From Hofstenia miamia (Eukaryota; Xenacoelomorpha; Acoela; Hofsteniidae): 64,000 bases of DNA. Under the pieces are notes generated by a model. It was not told the origin of the DNA. It searched no databases and saw nothing but the letters and a program-made list of their open reading frames with translations. Shown piece after piece: positions 23,880-36,511 of this stretch. Where the stretch lies: assembly GCA_900660155.1 (NCBI GenBank), contig CABFPE010000189.1, forward strand, positions 156,238-220,237. The letters are read 5' to 3'. Positions within the stretch are counted from its first letter, which is position 1, and each line of letters opens with the position of its first letter. A program made the translations under genes and the position numbers.

Positions 23880-24085
23880 AGTGTGGGCTCTTTCAGGCGC
23901 ACCTAGATAGAAATGCAAAAGGTCACGAATTTTAGACGAAAAAGAAAGAAGAGACAATTCTCTATATTGTGGTGTTTTAGATTTTAAATATCTTCATTTG
24001 TTCGTGAGTTATGCGTAGAAGATTTTGTTGAAGTCATCACAGATTTTGAAAAATCCCTAGTGGAAAAAGGGTTAATTATAACGTT
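23880..24085 (+). repeat. interspersed repeat family R1, copy B
   Basis: GAAAGAAGAGACAATTCTCT...TTGTGGTGTTTTAGA...TTCATTTGTTCGTGAGTTAT, matching copies A and C, with a shared upstream part (GGCGCACCTAGATAGAA). Confidence 0.55.
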
Positions 24086-25495
24086 GAAAATGAATATGAA
24101 ATTGGTCGATAAAGATAACGATATTAGCAATGTATATTTTCGCAGTTCAAGTGAAGCTTAGATTTGATAGCTGAGTAAAAATCAATTATTTACGATAATT
24201 ACATATCATAATGGACAACTTGAGTTCAGTTCAATTTCTTTTTCATTTAATGTTTTCCATTTTCATAGACTCTGAAAATTAAAATAACATAACAGAAAGA
24301 GTTTTATCTCATTATCACAATATTTAATTTATCGTAATTGTTTTGATTAAAGAAAATTTTATCAATTTTTAGAGCTTACTTTTTTTAAATGGACTTAAAA
24401 ATCTAATGCAATTCTTCAATATCGATTTTAGTTAAATAGAAGAATTATATATTAAACACGGTTAGTAGATTCTAATATACCTTAGAATTATTGGGATAAT
24501 TACATTAAAGTTTTGAGTAAGGCTACTAAAGCCTTTGTGCACAATTACTTAGAAAATTACTAAATAGAACGCGACCTTTTTCATTAAAAAGCTTTTTGAG
24601 CATTAGTTGAAATATGGAAAATACAGACGATATATTTTTCTTTAAAATAATAAATTAATTTTCTGAATTGCATTCTAGAATTATTATTTCAATTAAATAT
24701 TTTCTTATTTCATAATTTTCACTGAAGCCCATTGATTAAGGAAGGCTTTGTTTACATTTATTCGTATTTTAAACATGGATTTCCTAAGATAATTTACAAT
24801 AGTACCTATGATACAAAATTAGCCATATTCGTGAATACACTTAAAAAAATCCTTTAATATTGTACATTGAGCATTTAGTTAGTACGAATACATTAGGGAT
24901 GAAGTTTCCAGATGCATCCTTATAGAAGCAAGTGTCTGACAGAGTCAACATGAACGGATTGCCTGCCTATAACGTAAAATATTATTCTTTATAGAATAAT
25001 TCACTATAAACACATTTTGTTCACACAGACACATGTATATGTATGCATACATATGACTCATACAAATTTGATTTAATATTAGCAATTTCATGTACATTCC
25101 AACTTTTATATTTCCTAAACAAAATATATGTGTTAAGCATTCGACTTGGGTAACGCATAGAAAAGCAATGTTGGACAAATATAGATTTTAGAATTATATA
25201 TAAGATATATAATTCTATATAATTCTATTTTTCTAAAACAGTTATATTATATTACATTATTTTTGTTATATTGTATAATTTATTACATTATGTTATTATT
25301 TCCTAAATCGATATACGTTGAAAAGAAATGAATTTCAATTATTCTTTTAATAATATAAATAAATTAATGATGTTAAAAGAACATGATCTAGTTTAATTTG
25401 CCTTTGAAATTTTGACCGCTTAGTGCATGCATTCAATACATGTTTACTGAACACCCTTTTCTTAAGTATAGAGCCGATATCCAAACTGCTATGAT

Positions 25496-25519
25496 TATAT
25501 ATATATATATATATATATT
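25496..25519. repeat. (TA)n microsatellite
   Basis: Uninterrupted TA dinucleotide run. Confidence 0.95.
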
Positions 25520-27499
25520 ATCGAGCAATGATTATTTAATTGTTATATATTTGCCTAACTATGCCAAAAATATATACGCAAATAGTAGTAAGAATGAATA
25601 ACCTTTCAATTATTCCACCAAATATTGGCAACCATTTATATTAAAAGTAGAATTGCTTTACAACGACCAGGCAAGGGAGACACCAAGTATGCTCGTTATA
25701 AAAATTGGTGGGTATTAATTTTCTGGGATCTAGCTTTGACGTTGTTGATCGTTATAAAACATAGAAAACATACAAAAAAATATATCACTAAATATTAGTT
25801 TAATTAAGCAATGCGCACAATCTCAACACTAATCAGATAAGCCGACATGAATAAAAATAAAACATTCGCAATGGTAATTTGCTGTTATAAAAGAACGTTT
25901 GGTCGTTGTGAAATAAAATGATCGTTATAAAGCATTTCTAATGTATATATCAGTTGTAGGCATTTTCTGAATAATATACATTTGATTTTAATGCAACTAG
26001 TTGAGTTTTCAATAGAAAAACTGAAATTACCAAAAATACGGGTATCAGAAAATATCAGATGTCCAATACAATTTTTAAGATTTCCATAATGCATAATATA
26101 ATTGCAAATTATTTTCATGAAATTTACATTTTTAATATTTTAAAAATCCAATTACTTTGTTGCCATAGCAATTGGATTTTTGTCGGAATTTCGATCTTTT
26201 TTAATTGAACTCTGTTACAGTTAATAAGTAAACCGGTTTTTTAAGAAAATGAGGTAGTATGATATAAACACGAGTATAATTTTCAAGTTTTGATGTTCAT
26301 TTTTCTTATAATTTTCACAAGATCCTAAACTCTAATTCGAGCCAAAACCATGGTATTTACGCTATAATAAAACCCCAATTATTATTATAAAACTTTACTT
26401 ATTAACTAGGAAAGAGTTTATTCAATTGTTATGATATGAAAAATGAATAAAAAGTATTTTTCTTTTTTAATGATTGTATCTATTCTCCAAAAAAACTCAT
26501 TTAAACTAATAACTTAAGATATCAGATAGATTTACTATTTACAGTTAAAATGGACATTTAAAGATATTATAAAAACATCTTTTTTTCATTATTGTAAATC
26601 AAAAATTTTGACCTCAGCATCTTTATAAACGAATATAAGTTCAAAATTTATAATTGAGAATGAGGCCTATTTAATTACAACTGCCATAATGAAAGGTTTA
26701 TCTAAGATTTTTTTTGTGTCGGATTGGGTACGCTCAGGAAGCAGACTACGTCGGTTAGCTGTCGGGTATGATAAACTAGATTTCGTATATAGTTCTTTGC
26801 AATTAAATTACATTTTTATACTGAGTCAGCCCAGGACGGATAACTGAAATAATAGTTGGGTGGGTAAGTGAGTAGCCGGTTCAGGTCAGGTTCGGTTGAG
26901 CAAATTGTCTGTCGCGTTCTTTTTTGAATGCTCATGAATGCCTCAAGCATTGTATGGATGTATGATCCTAAAAAATATCACCTCAGTTGCAGAAGCTACA
27001 CGAAGCATTTATAATGTCTATAGAAATAATATTCTGGGCGATCGAAAATGAAATGCTTTGCAGGATTTTTTTTACTTTAGTGTTCTTAAAAACATCGAAA
27101 TTCATTTATAGAGAAGCATTTCGACTTATTTGGAAGTCTACACACAAAGCATTGGCTCAGAGAAATAATACCTACACATCGATGTTAGAAAGGAATTGTT
27201 TAATGAAAATGAACATTCGTTTCTTTTCAACTTTCCAAACAATCTATTGAGACGTTTAAGTCACCAACAGTTTTTTACACACTCTCCAACAATTTCAGGC
27301 AGGAATTTTTTGTGAATTTTGGAAAACATGTTATTTGGAGCCATCTATGGGTAAGTGCATTAAACTATGCAATTTTTTTTAAATGGAAATTCCTATTTTT
27401 ACAAAAGCATTCAAATTCCTCCCATACCTATTGTTCAAATAATATAGTGATTTATAGTCCATGGCAGCAAGGACACAGCTCAGCTACTCTGTTTCGTCA

Positions 27500-27640
27500 A
27501 TAGATGGCCTAAGTCCCTTCCGAGCGCCCACGGCTTCACGCAAGCGCCTCAACTATGAATGAAAATGAAACAGAAGACTATTCTGTATCCAGTGGTACTA
27601 TCAGATCTGACTTATAGGTGCTTGCAAGTTATTATTAAAA
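27500..27640 (+). repeat. interspersed repeat family R1, copy D (diverged)
   Basis: AATGAAAATGAAACAGAAGA followed by CTGTATCCAGTGGTACTATC aligns loosely with copies A-C; the least certain member. Confidence 0.35.
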
Positions 27641-28564
27641 CCTCACACATTGTAGGAAATACTTGGGTTGTTGAGAGTCAACAATTGAATGTTGAGCTTC
27701 AGTTTTTTCGAAAAAATATTAAGACTGTTGATGTTGAAACAATACACAAACAATGCCTCAGCAACGTTTTTTTCGGTAATTTGATTTAATTTATTTTCTG
27801 AGTGAAAATACGTCTAAGTAATATAAAATCAACATGTCAATATTCAAGATCGGTTAGTTGTTTTCAAATTCTCATATTTTGATGTTTTATCGTTAGAAAA
27901 TATTTTGCTTAGGAAATCACACCTTATATTACAGGTCAAAAAATTGATCCTATTATATTTGATTTGATTTTTAGAAATTAATGTTATTCTAGAGCCTGAA
28001 AACTAATTCTAGAAAGAAAGAAATTGTACAGGTCAAATGGCCAGTGTTTGCAACACTTTATTTGTAACTAATACCATTTGAAATAAATTATTCCTCATCA
28101 AAATTTATTTAAAAACACTTTAAGAATATAAATGAATTTTCCCCCACTTGGGATTTATAATTAAATTATGAAAGAACACCGCCTTCAACAAAAGAAGATT
28201 TAAATGATAATATTTCCAACACACGCCCATCAAAGACCTTTTTACTTATTTACTGAATTATTCTTTCTTAACATTAAGTAGTCTGCTGTCATTTTAAAGC
28301 ACAAACCATTTTTCAACATTTACAAAAACTCTTCTCCAAGCCCATGGCAAATTTAGAAATCGTGAGATAGGAATACACCTAGTGGCGAACATGACCGTAT
28401 GTAATGTTGACAATAGGCCATAAATTCTATTGCTGTGTCTAATTACTTGAAAAGATTAATTTTTTTTTGAAAATTGCAATTTTTTAAGTAAACAGGGTTT
28501 GAACAACGAATTTTAACAGTTTTTTATGTGTAGATTTACCTGCGAAACCCATTGGGGTATGCTA

Positions 28565-28790
28565 TTCATAAAGTCAGAGGTCACGGCACGCCTCAATAGA
28601 ACAGCTCAATTTCGCAGTTTAAGAACAAAAATGAAAGAGAAGACTCCTCTATCAAGCGGTGCTTTCAGAATGTGGATGTTTCATTAGTCTTTAAGTGATA
28701 GCCGTTTAAAAAATGAAATGGTTTACAAGATCATAAATATTTTTCAAAAATTCCCGAGCTTTTTAAGGTAAAGAGAAAAAGTTTTAGTTA
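28565..28790 (+). repeat. interspersed repeat family R1, copy C
   Basis: GAAAGAGAAGACTCCTCTAT...GCGGTGCTTTCAGA...TTTCATTAGTC...AAAATTCCCGAG, with upstream GGCACGCCTCAATAGAAC related to copy B. Confidence 0.55.
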
Positions 28791-31629
28791 CAGCTATACA
28801 AGTTCTTTGAAACTAAATGCGTAATTTCTATATAAGTTTCTGAGATTTGTTTCAATTTGCAGATAAATCAGTTTGGTTTAAATGAAACTTCATTCAACGC
28901 TTTTCTTATTTCTTTGAAAGTAGCAATTAATCGCCAATTTCTGGATACAATAATACTGCGAAATGCCTGAGAGGTCTATCTGCAAAACGAAATAGTGAAA
29001 TTTAGTTTTTGTTCCAAATTCTATATAGTCAGGCTTATTTGCATCTTTTTTAAAAAAATCGAGTTTTCACTTGGATAAAACTTTCTCATACTTTAAACAC
29101 ACAAATTATTATTAACACAGATATTCATCATTAGATGAGAACACATTCATCCATGGATGTGTCAATCAAGAATGGAAGCGAACTGATCTGGTTCACGTAG
29201 ACTGGGGTGGAGATAGACTGCTAATCTAGCAAAACCGTATATTTTCATGTATGTAATCAGTTTGGTTTCAGCTTGCACTCAACAAATTATTGCAAGGCTC
29301 TTATTTAATATTTGTATTTTTCCATACATTTTTTCTAGTTTTTTGTTCCTTTTTTTCGTAACATAATGATTATATGACTTCAGGGCAATAGATTAGAGTA
29401 ATGCAGATTTTTGAAAGCACATGGGTTGCGGACAGGATCAAATAAGAACAGGCCGCTTCTTCCTTTAATTCCAATGCCGAAAAATTTTGAAATAACCTAT
29501 TTGACTGCGAAATGTTTTACAAAAACGTGTCTACTTATTAATGTCGTGATGAAGCCTAAATATTATAAAATATTCATTTATTTGCATTTTTAACTTCCTA
29601 TAGGATTCAGGGCATACTCAAATTTTATATTTCTTAAACATTCATTTACACACGTTCACATATGAAAGTTTATAACACGATGTGGAATTTTGTAGAAGAA
29701 TCTTTAAAGATATAAATATTTAAAAAAATTTTTCAGGTGACGTTAATTAATTGATAATGCTTAAATAATAAAATTCAAAGAGCTCTTCATTCGAATTTTG
29801 AAGATATGAAAAATTCTCAAATGAGTTATTAAAGAAAAACAGAATAATAAACGAATTAAGTTTTTTTCTGAACAAATGAGGAATACTACGCTTAAGAAAT
29901 GGACAATAAAAGACTGTCTTATTCAATTAATATCCAAGGACAAAACTATTTTTAAACTATTACAGACTGTTGCGTAATGATTTTAGACGCATACAGGAAA
30001 TGTCATAGCAAGGAAGTAGATTCGGTTATCAATCTCATCCTGAAATCAACCATATGAATACGATTTCATGGAATTACTGATGAAGAAAATACAAATGACA
30101 ACCATCAATTTGACCCACAAGATGCCTTCTGTTGGGTACGAAAGAAGGAGGCATGATGTATGATAAGAAATCCTGTATGTGCTACTTCATGGGGTTGTTA
30201 CACAAACAATGCTCATATGTTAGTTTGGGTTGAAAAATCTTTAAAGCACTCTGGAGTCAGTTCATTAATTCCATTCGGCGTTTTCAATTAAAAGATTTTA
30301 GTTCAAGGACCCGATGAGTTTTAAGATTTTCTTTTAGTTCTAAAAAATGAAATTATTCTAAATGAAAAAAAATATTTTCCAAATATTCCAAAGTTAACAC
30401 TTGTACTAAATGGATTTGTATTGCATTGTATAAATACAATAAAACAAGAAAAATTAAATTAGATTAGTGTATGAGCAAATTAAATATTTAAAAGAACATT
30501 AGTTATCCCTGTAATAATTAAACGGATTAAAATTTTTTACTGTTATTAATAAAAATACGTACACGTATGCTAATACAAATTATGAAAATTGCTTTCCCAT
30601 TCAAATCACGGCGATCTACAAAAAGGAAGGAAAAAACAATTCGGCATATTAATTACATTATAAAGCACGATTTATCTCTAGCATTTAGATGGCGTGATTA
30701 AAATAATTTATTTTCAAATATGATTAGTATTTGAGACATTATTATAATATGTCTAGAAATTTTGTAGTGAACAATTACCTTAGTTAAATTGCAGTTCCCC
30801 ATTGTTAAGTTTATTAAGTTGCCTTAATAGTCATTATGGTAGTTGTAGTAGACAAAGTTGGGCTGGGTACCCCAACAAATCGTTGGCAAAATCATTGGAG
30901 TGTACCCCAAGACCCAAGAATACTTTAGAACAACCTTTATTAGTAAGAAAAGTCGTTGCAAAATATTCATTCTGAAAGATTTGCAGTTTCTCTAGGAATG
31001 GGTGTGATTACCAAAACAGCTGTGGAGTGATCATTTCCGAAAGGGCTAGTTTTTTCAAAACTTCGAGCTAGGATGCCAGTTACTTTTGGTTCATAAAATA
31101 TGACCATTTGCATTCGACAAACAAGTGCAAAAGGAGGCGGATCCCCTGATTAACTTTACAACTATATATAATGCAAAACACACGTACCGAACTGGTCTAT
31201 AGTCCTATCACTGTTTCTTAGGCATGAAGCCAAGCGATTCTCCATGTAATTCTTGCAAAAACACAGTGCTAAGAGATAAAATGTTTCTTTAACTTCTTAG
31301 GATTGCAAATAGTTGTTTAGTTGATTATTATTTAAAATCCTGCTTAATTAAGTAACTCATAAATGTATATAGACGTTGCAGATGATTTGTAATTCTAATG
31401 AACGTTTCAGAATCCCCTAACAATTATGTAGTCAGCATTGAAAGTTAAGTAAATGCATTTCTTTCATTTTTGACCTTAAGTTACCATCAATTATATTTGG
31501 TATACAGAGCTTTAATGAATTAAAAGTTTTAATTCTAGTGAAATAATTAAAGCCATTACAACGATTCTTTCTGCATTTTTCGAATAATTTTGAATTGCTA
31601 GTGAATGATTACAGAAAAATTCAGAAGTT

Positions 31630-31790
31630 CCACCTACAAATAACATGCAGATCGTCTGGAGTTGGTTTGTTAAGTGCTTCTAATGAACGTGCATTTCCAG
31701 TGTGAAAAATTAGAGGAAACTCTGAAGTTGTCATTTTGAATCAACTTCAACAATGCGTAATATTTGTTGATGGGGAGAAAAGAATTGACA
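31630..31790 (+). pseudogene. possible hAT transposase C-terminal scrap
   Basis: One frame reads SGVGLLSASNERAF, a stop, then KIRGN, resembling the C-terminal dimerisation region of hAT transposases (..SASxERxFS..). It is short and contains a stop; weak evidence. Confidence 0.25.
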
Positions 31791-34145
31791 TGATTCTCAT
31801 TTATCAGTGATTATCCATCTGTCAATAAAATTTATTCCAAATTATTGTCATTTGCATTTTATCTTACCGAAAGTTAATCAGTTTATCTCCGATCTCCCCA
31901 GTACCACAATTTCTTATCCAGTAATGTATGTATCGGAAATGCAAAAAAATTTAGCCCTAAGACATGCTGAACCAAATTTATCACCAGTTTGTGGAAAGTT
32001 TCTATAGCATTCATGTGAAATTAATCCTTAAAAAAGCCAAGCATTAGTAATATCAATAATTAATTTTGCAACGGTTGTTAATTTTAAACTGTTTTATAGT
32101 TAATGAACCAGGAGAGCGCGAAATTTAATTTTGTTTCGATTGGTTTAATACTTAAGTTGCCAATTGCTTTCCAAACGATGTTTATAAAAATTATTCCCTT
32201 AGGTAGATGGCTTTGCATTTATGCAGTAATATAAATTTATATACACCATGAACAAATTGCCTCAATTCTATATTTGCTGCTCTTTTCAAACCAAACTCAA
32301 ATCAAGAGTATCGTACTTTTAAAATGGTCTTGATTTAAATATTTCAAGATAAGGACCAAGTAGCTAAAAATTGAAACTTGTATTTTATGTGAGTAAATCA
32401 ATTTTTAAAAAAATTCTATTTAGCACTTTCAATTCCTTACATTGAAGATTGCTAGAAACTATAAAACTGTTTGATTTGCAAAACATATTATATGTACTTA
32501 TTTCCAAATTATCCAAAAATTAAATTACATGAGGGTTGTATTAATTCTGTTTGGATTTGTTATAGTACTTTTTAAAAGAGTAATCAAATTATTATGTGAT
32601 AACTACTGCCCAAAAATTACCGTCAGAAATATTTTTTAACATATTTTGTAATTTGTAATTAGCACTAATTAACGCATAAAATTACAAAAAGTTATTTGCC
32701 AATAAAAATTTATGAATTTTTTATAGCTTCGAAGCATCGAGGTCATAATATCAATATGCTGTGAAATCAATCTCTTATAAAAATCTAAAATTGTTCGACA
32801 TAAAGTATTGAATGAGTAAATAATTTGCACAAAAACTCGATGACCTAAAAAAACTACATTCCTTGCAACCAAGTTGATACGTATTGTTCAAAATGGGGAA
32901 AAACCTTTTGCTACTTTAAAGTAACGCCAGTTAATATAGGACTAAGGACGAATTTAGAAAATTTCAAGGGCTTTTTTATATTACTACCTAGCAGTAATTT
33001 GAAAGCAAGGTTGAAATTGGTCTGATTTTTTTAGGCCAGTGCCTCGCCCAGCCCAATTACCATGGGTCCAATTCAAAATACCGAACACAGGGTAATAAAA
33101 CTTTCAGTTTTTTGTGATTATCTTTATTTTTCAACGCTTCTAGTCTAAACCAATGTTAATTATTTAAACATTGTCTGAAGAAAAGTTGAGCGCTTCTTCA
33201 GGAAGCATCACTGGAAAAACACCATAATAAAACAACATACTATACCATCTTAGATTCTGCTTCAAGCAGCTTTTATAAATGTATTTCCTAATTTCCAATC
33301 TAATAAACGTAAACTCAAATTCATACAATAATATCAGTTTTCAATATTCAATTACTAAAATTCACTGTGAACTTTCATCAAATTACATCGCGCAAATTGA
33401 GAAAAACTTCTCAGAAAAGGTCTTTACCTTCAGCAAAAAAACAAGGCGTTAAAAGTATTGCATCAGCGAACAATGGAGAGATGATTGAATTTAAAATAAA
33501 TGTGGTTTATAATTTGCAAAGTTTAAGTTTTCAAGTTAATTTTTCCTTTCCTCATTTATTTCAAATATCAATAGAATCATTAGGCCCAAATCCAACCCGG
33601 CCCAAATTGCGGTTTCAAAATTTCGGCCCAAGGCTGACACAATTCCAACTTTGTTTGAAAGTTCCATCAAAAGTCAGCTGCTCTTTCATTTGTATCTATT
33701 ACCGCTAGCTTACTACAGCTACTCAATCGCCACTTCTGCACAAGTCCAGAAAAATTTAATTGCATTTTATCCTCGTATATTTTGCATTCTGCATTTTCTA
33801 GAAAGATTTGTTAAAATATTGAAAAACTTGTGAAAATCAAGTTTTGGACTTATTTTAATCAAATATTAAAGACGTAGATAACCAGCTGTTAATACTATGA
33901 CTCTACCGTGAGCGGCCTGCGACGCAATAAATTAAGATAGGTATGCGGAATGAATCTATCAATTTGCAGATGACTATGTTGACTAGTATGATATCTGTAG
34001 CTGAATTAGTCTTATCTGTCAAATAAATTTGCCTTGAGTTTTTTCATTATGTATAATTACGATAACTCTGAATATTGTCTTGTTAAAAACTTGTTGCATT
34101 ATTATGAAAAAAACGTTATAGAAAACAATATTGGTAATGTATAAC

Positions 34146-34378
34146 CAGAGCGATCCAAGCAAATTTATCTAGGAGGGGCGCCACGTCCTAATTTTTTATA
34201 TACCATTCACAAGCAAACATTTACGCATTACAAATGCGTTGTAATAAAAAACATACTAAATAACACAGGGCATGAACAAATTCATTTAATTTACTAAATG
34301 TACTCAATGAATTTTTGGAACTTGGAATTGCGAGGGAGCGTGCACCCGCTACGCCCCCTCTGAATCCACTATTGAAAA
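34146..34378. mobile_element. hAT-like MITE with GGATCCAG-type ends
   Basis: Left end CAGAGCGATCCAAG and the complement of the right end CAATAGTGGATTCAGAGGGG both resemble CAGTGGCGGATCCAGG ends of hAT MITEs, with AGGGGGCG-like G-rich subterminal sequence. No target duplication found. No coding capacity. Confidence 0.4.
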
Positions 34379-34613
34379 GACTATGAAAAGGACATCGTTT
34401 GTTTAATGAATGTGGTGTTCCTCTATATACGCTCCACACTACATCAGGCCTGCATTCAGTGTAATAATGCCTTGTATTCAAGTCACACAAACTCAGCTTG
34501 TAAAACGCGTTAAAGCTTTTTTTCTTTTATTACTATTGTATACTCCTGCTATGGCGAATACTGTCGGATAACGAAAAGCTTCTCTTTTTTGCTGCGGTTG
34601 ATCTCTCTCATCT

Positions 34614-34931
34614 CAGGGTGAAAAGCAGGTCAACACGACCTGACCCACCGGTCGGGTTGTGGGTCACTCTTATACAGTTCAAGAAGCGTGTTATTTATAA
34701 TCGTTAGGGTGGAACAACATAAGAAGCCAAGCATTTGAATCTTTGAAATTCTTAGAAACTATAAGATTCAAATTGTCGTGATATTTTTTATTGATTTTGT
34801 ATTGATCTTATTAATACGTTTATACTAAACCATTTTTGTGTGTCAGAACTGGAAGTGATTCCGCTTTTTTACGGACCAAAAAATTAGGGCCTTACTAGAC
34901 CAGACCGCTTACTATTTAACCTTTCACCATG
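34614..34931 (+). mobile_element. hAT-like MITE family M2, copy 1 (318 bp)
   Basis: Starts CAGGGTGAAAAGCAGGTC and ends with a degenerate inverted copy (CTTTCACCATG). It matches, in opposite orientation, the 316-bp element at 56660-56975. Shared words include TTGAAATTCTTAGAAACT (against TTGAAATTCCTTGAGACT) and TTTTTTATTGATT. No clear target duplication. Confidence 0.6.
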
Positions 34932-36149
34932 AAAATTGTAGTTATATTTTAAAATGTTTCATATTTTCAGTATTCTGTTATACAAATATCTAGTTAAAAT
35001 ATAAAATATAGCAAAAAGTTTTACTTTATAAGTATCCGATTTGCTAAAACCCTTAAATATTAATTACATATAACTCTATTTAACTTAGTCAATTATTGCT
35101 ACTTATCAATTTATGATTTTCATGAAAAAATCATAAATATGTTACTAATATGTTCACATCATCACCATTAAGTGAAACATACCAGTCCTTTGTCAACATT
35201 TCAAAAAATGACATACTATTACAGTGAATGCCATATATTTTAAAATCAATGTGTCAAAGAAAATATTTACACTTTAATGTTTTACATTAGCATCAATACT
35301 TTTCAAAGATTCAGGTTCTGTATTAAGTTTCAGAATGTGGATTTTATAATAGGTTCTAAGATACCCGAAATTTTTAATCATTAATATGTTTTTACTATAG
35401 ATGCCAAAATATTACGCCACATCATGCAAATTGATTATTAGCCTACTTTAAATTTTAAGCACACTACAAATAGGCTATGTTTTTATACAAGAAAGAATGC
35501 CAGAATTTTGTGTGACTGTACACACTGGGTGTGTAAAATATGCATTCAGTGATGAAATATGACTTATTTCTGTAATATACCAAATTATGTTAATTAGGAA
35601 ATGCTTAAGCTACCAATGATATAACCAAACTGTGAAATGAGAAATTTATATCTGAAAAATCAAATTGTTTTTGAGGAAGGTGTTAATTTATTAGATTAGG
35701 CAAACACCAATGAATGACTTGAATTTGATCACTAGTGACATCTCGAATGATTGGGGTGTATTTATATTATAAATAATATTTTGTACATATTTCGGAATAA
35801 ATATGTGTACATGTATGGTGTTGTACATAATAATTTGGAAATATATTGTTTTGAAAAACAAACAAGATGTTAAATTACTAAACTTTGCATATAATGAAGC
35901 AATATCGACATCCTATTGAAAGAATGGATATCCACTTAAAATGTAGGAAATTGACAAAAAGTTTTGTAACACACCACACCCAAAAAAGATCAACTACCAG
36001 AGAGAATAACTTGAGGACTACCCTAAAATACATCAAATTCAGTAACCATCTTGAAAAAGAAGATCCAACAATGCAACCAAGAAATAAGTGTCAATGTTAT
36101 AAAAATATTTCAACTCTGAAGATATTGCATTTTCTCAAAAACAAATCCT

Positions 36150-36420
36150 TAAATTTATTTTAATTATAAATTTGATGAATGTCAAAGTCCATACATTGGG
36201 GAAGCGAAAGGGCATTTGGAATACAAAATTTCAGAGCACTTGCGAGGACATCTTCAATCAGAAATATTTTGCCATGAATATGCAACAAGGAGGAAAAATC
36301 TTAATATTTTTATGAAAACCAAGCATACAAAAATTTGCAGAAGCTATAGTTATAAAAGAAACTAAAGAGAATCTATTAAATATACAACTAAGTCAAAGAC
36401 TAAACATTGTATAACATCAA
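36150..36420 (+). pseudogene. GIY-YIG endonuclease fragment, probably Penelope-like element
   Basis: One + strand frame reads YKFDECQSPYIGEAKGHLEY and then KISEHLRGHLQSEIFCHEYA. This fits the GIY-YIG pattern Y-x-C-x-YIGE-x-L-x-R-x-EH found at the C-terminus of Penelope-like retroelements. The usual Arg before EH appears as Lys. The frame stops soon after (SYKRN, stop near 36360). No reverse transcriptase is recognisable upstream; the open frame at 35885-36163 is in this area but shows no motif I know. Truncated relic, next to the 3' end of the LINE on the other strand. Confidence 0.5.
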
Positions 36421-36437
36421 CTAATTAAAATTGGAAT

Positions 36438-36439
36438 AA

Positions 36440-36510
<71 letters not shown>
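36438..36510. repeat. (TAA)n microsatellite at LINE 3' end
   Basis: AAT/TAA trinucleotide run with one CTA interruption, directly beyond the LINE 3' end. Confidence 0.95.

Positions 36511-36511
<1 letters not shown>

Larger units (their letters stand above)
20424..35880. other. long AT-rich stretch without supported genes
   Basis: Open frames are short, Ile/Asn/Phe/Lys-rich and without family motifs. It holds at least four diverged copies of one interspersed repeat, two hAT-like MITEs (34.1 and 34.6 kb), a possible hAT transposase scrap near 31.65 kb and a (TA)n run near 25.5 kb. Confidence 0.5.

Noticed and set aside
26700-26920. GGTCAGGTTCGGTT-like words, possible third member of MITE family M2
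   Set aside because: No recognisable end pair and no internal match to the two clear copies.
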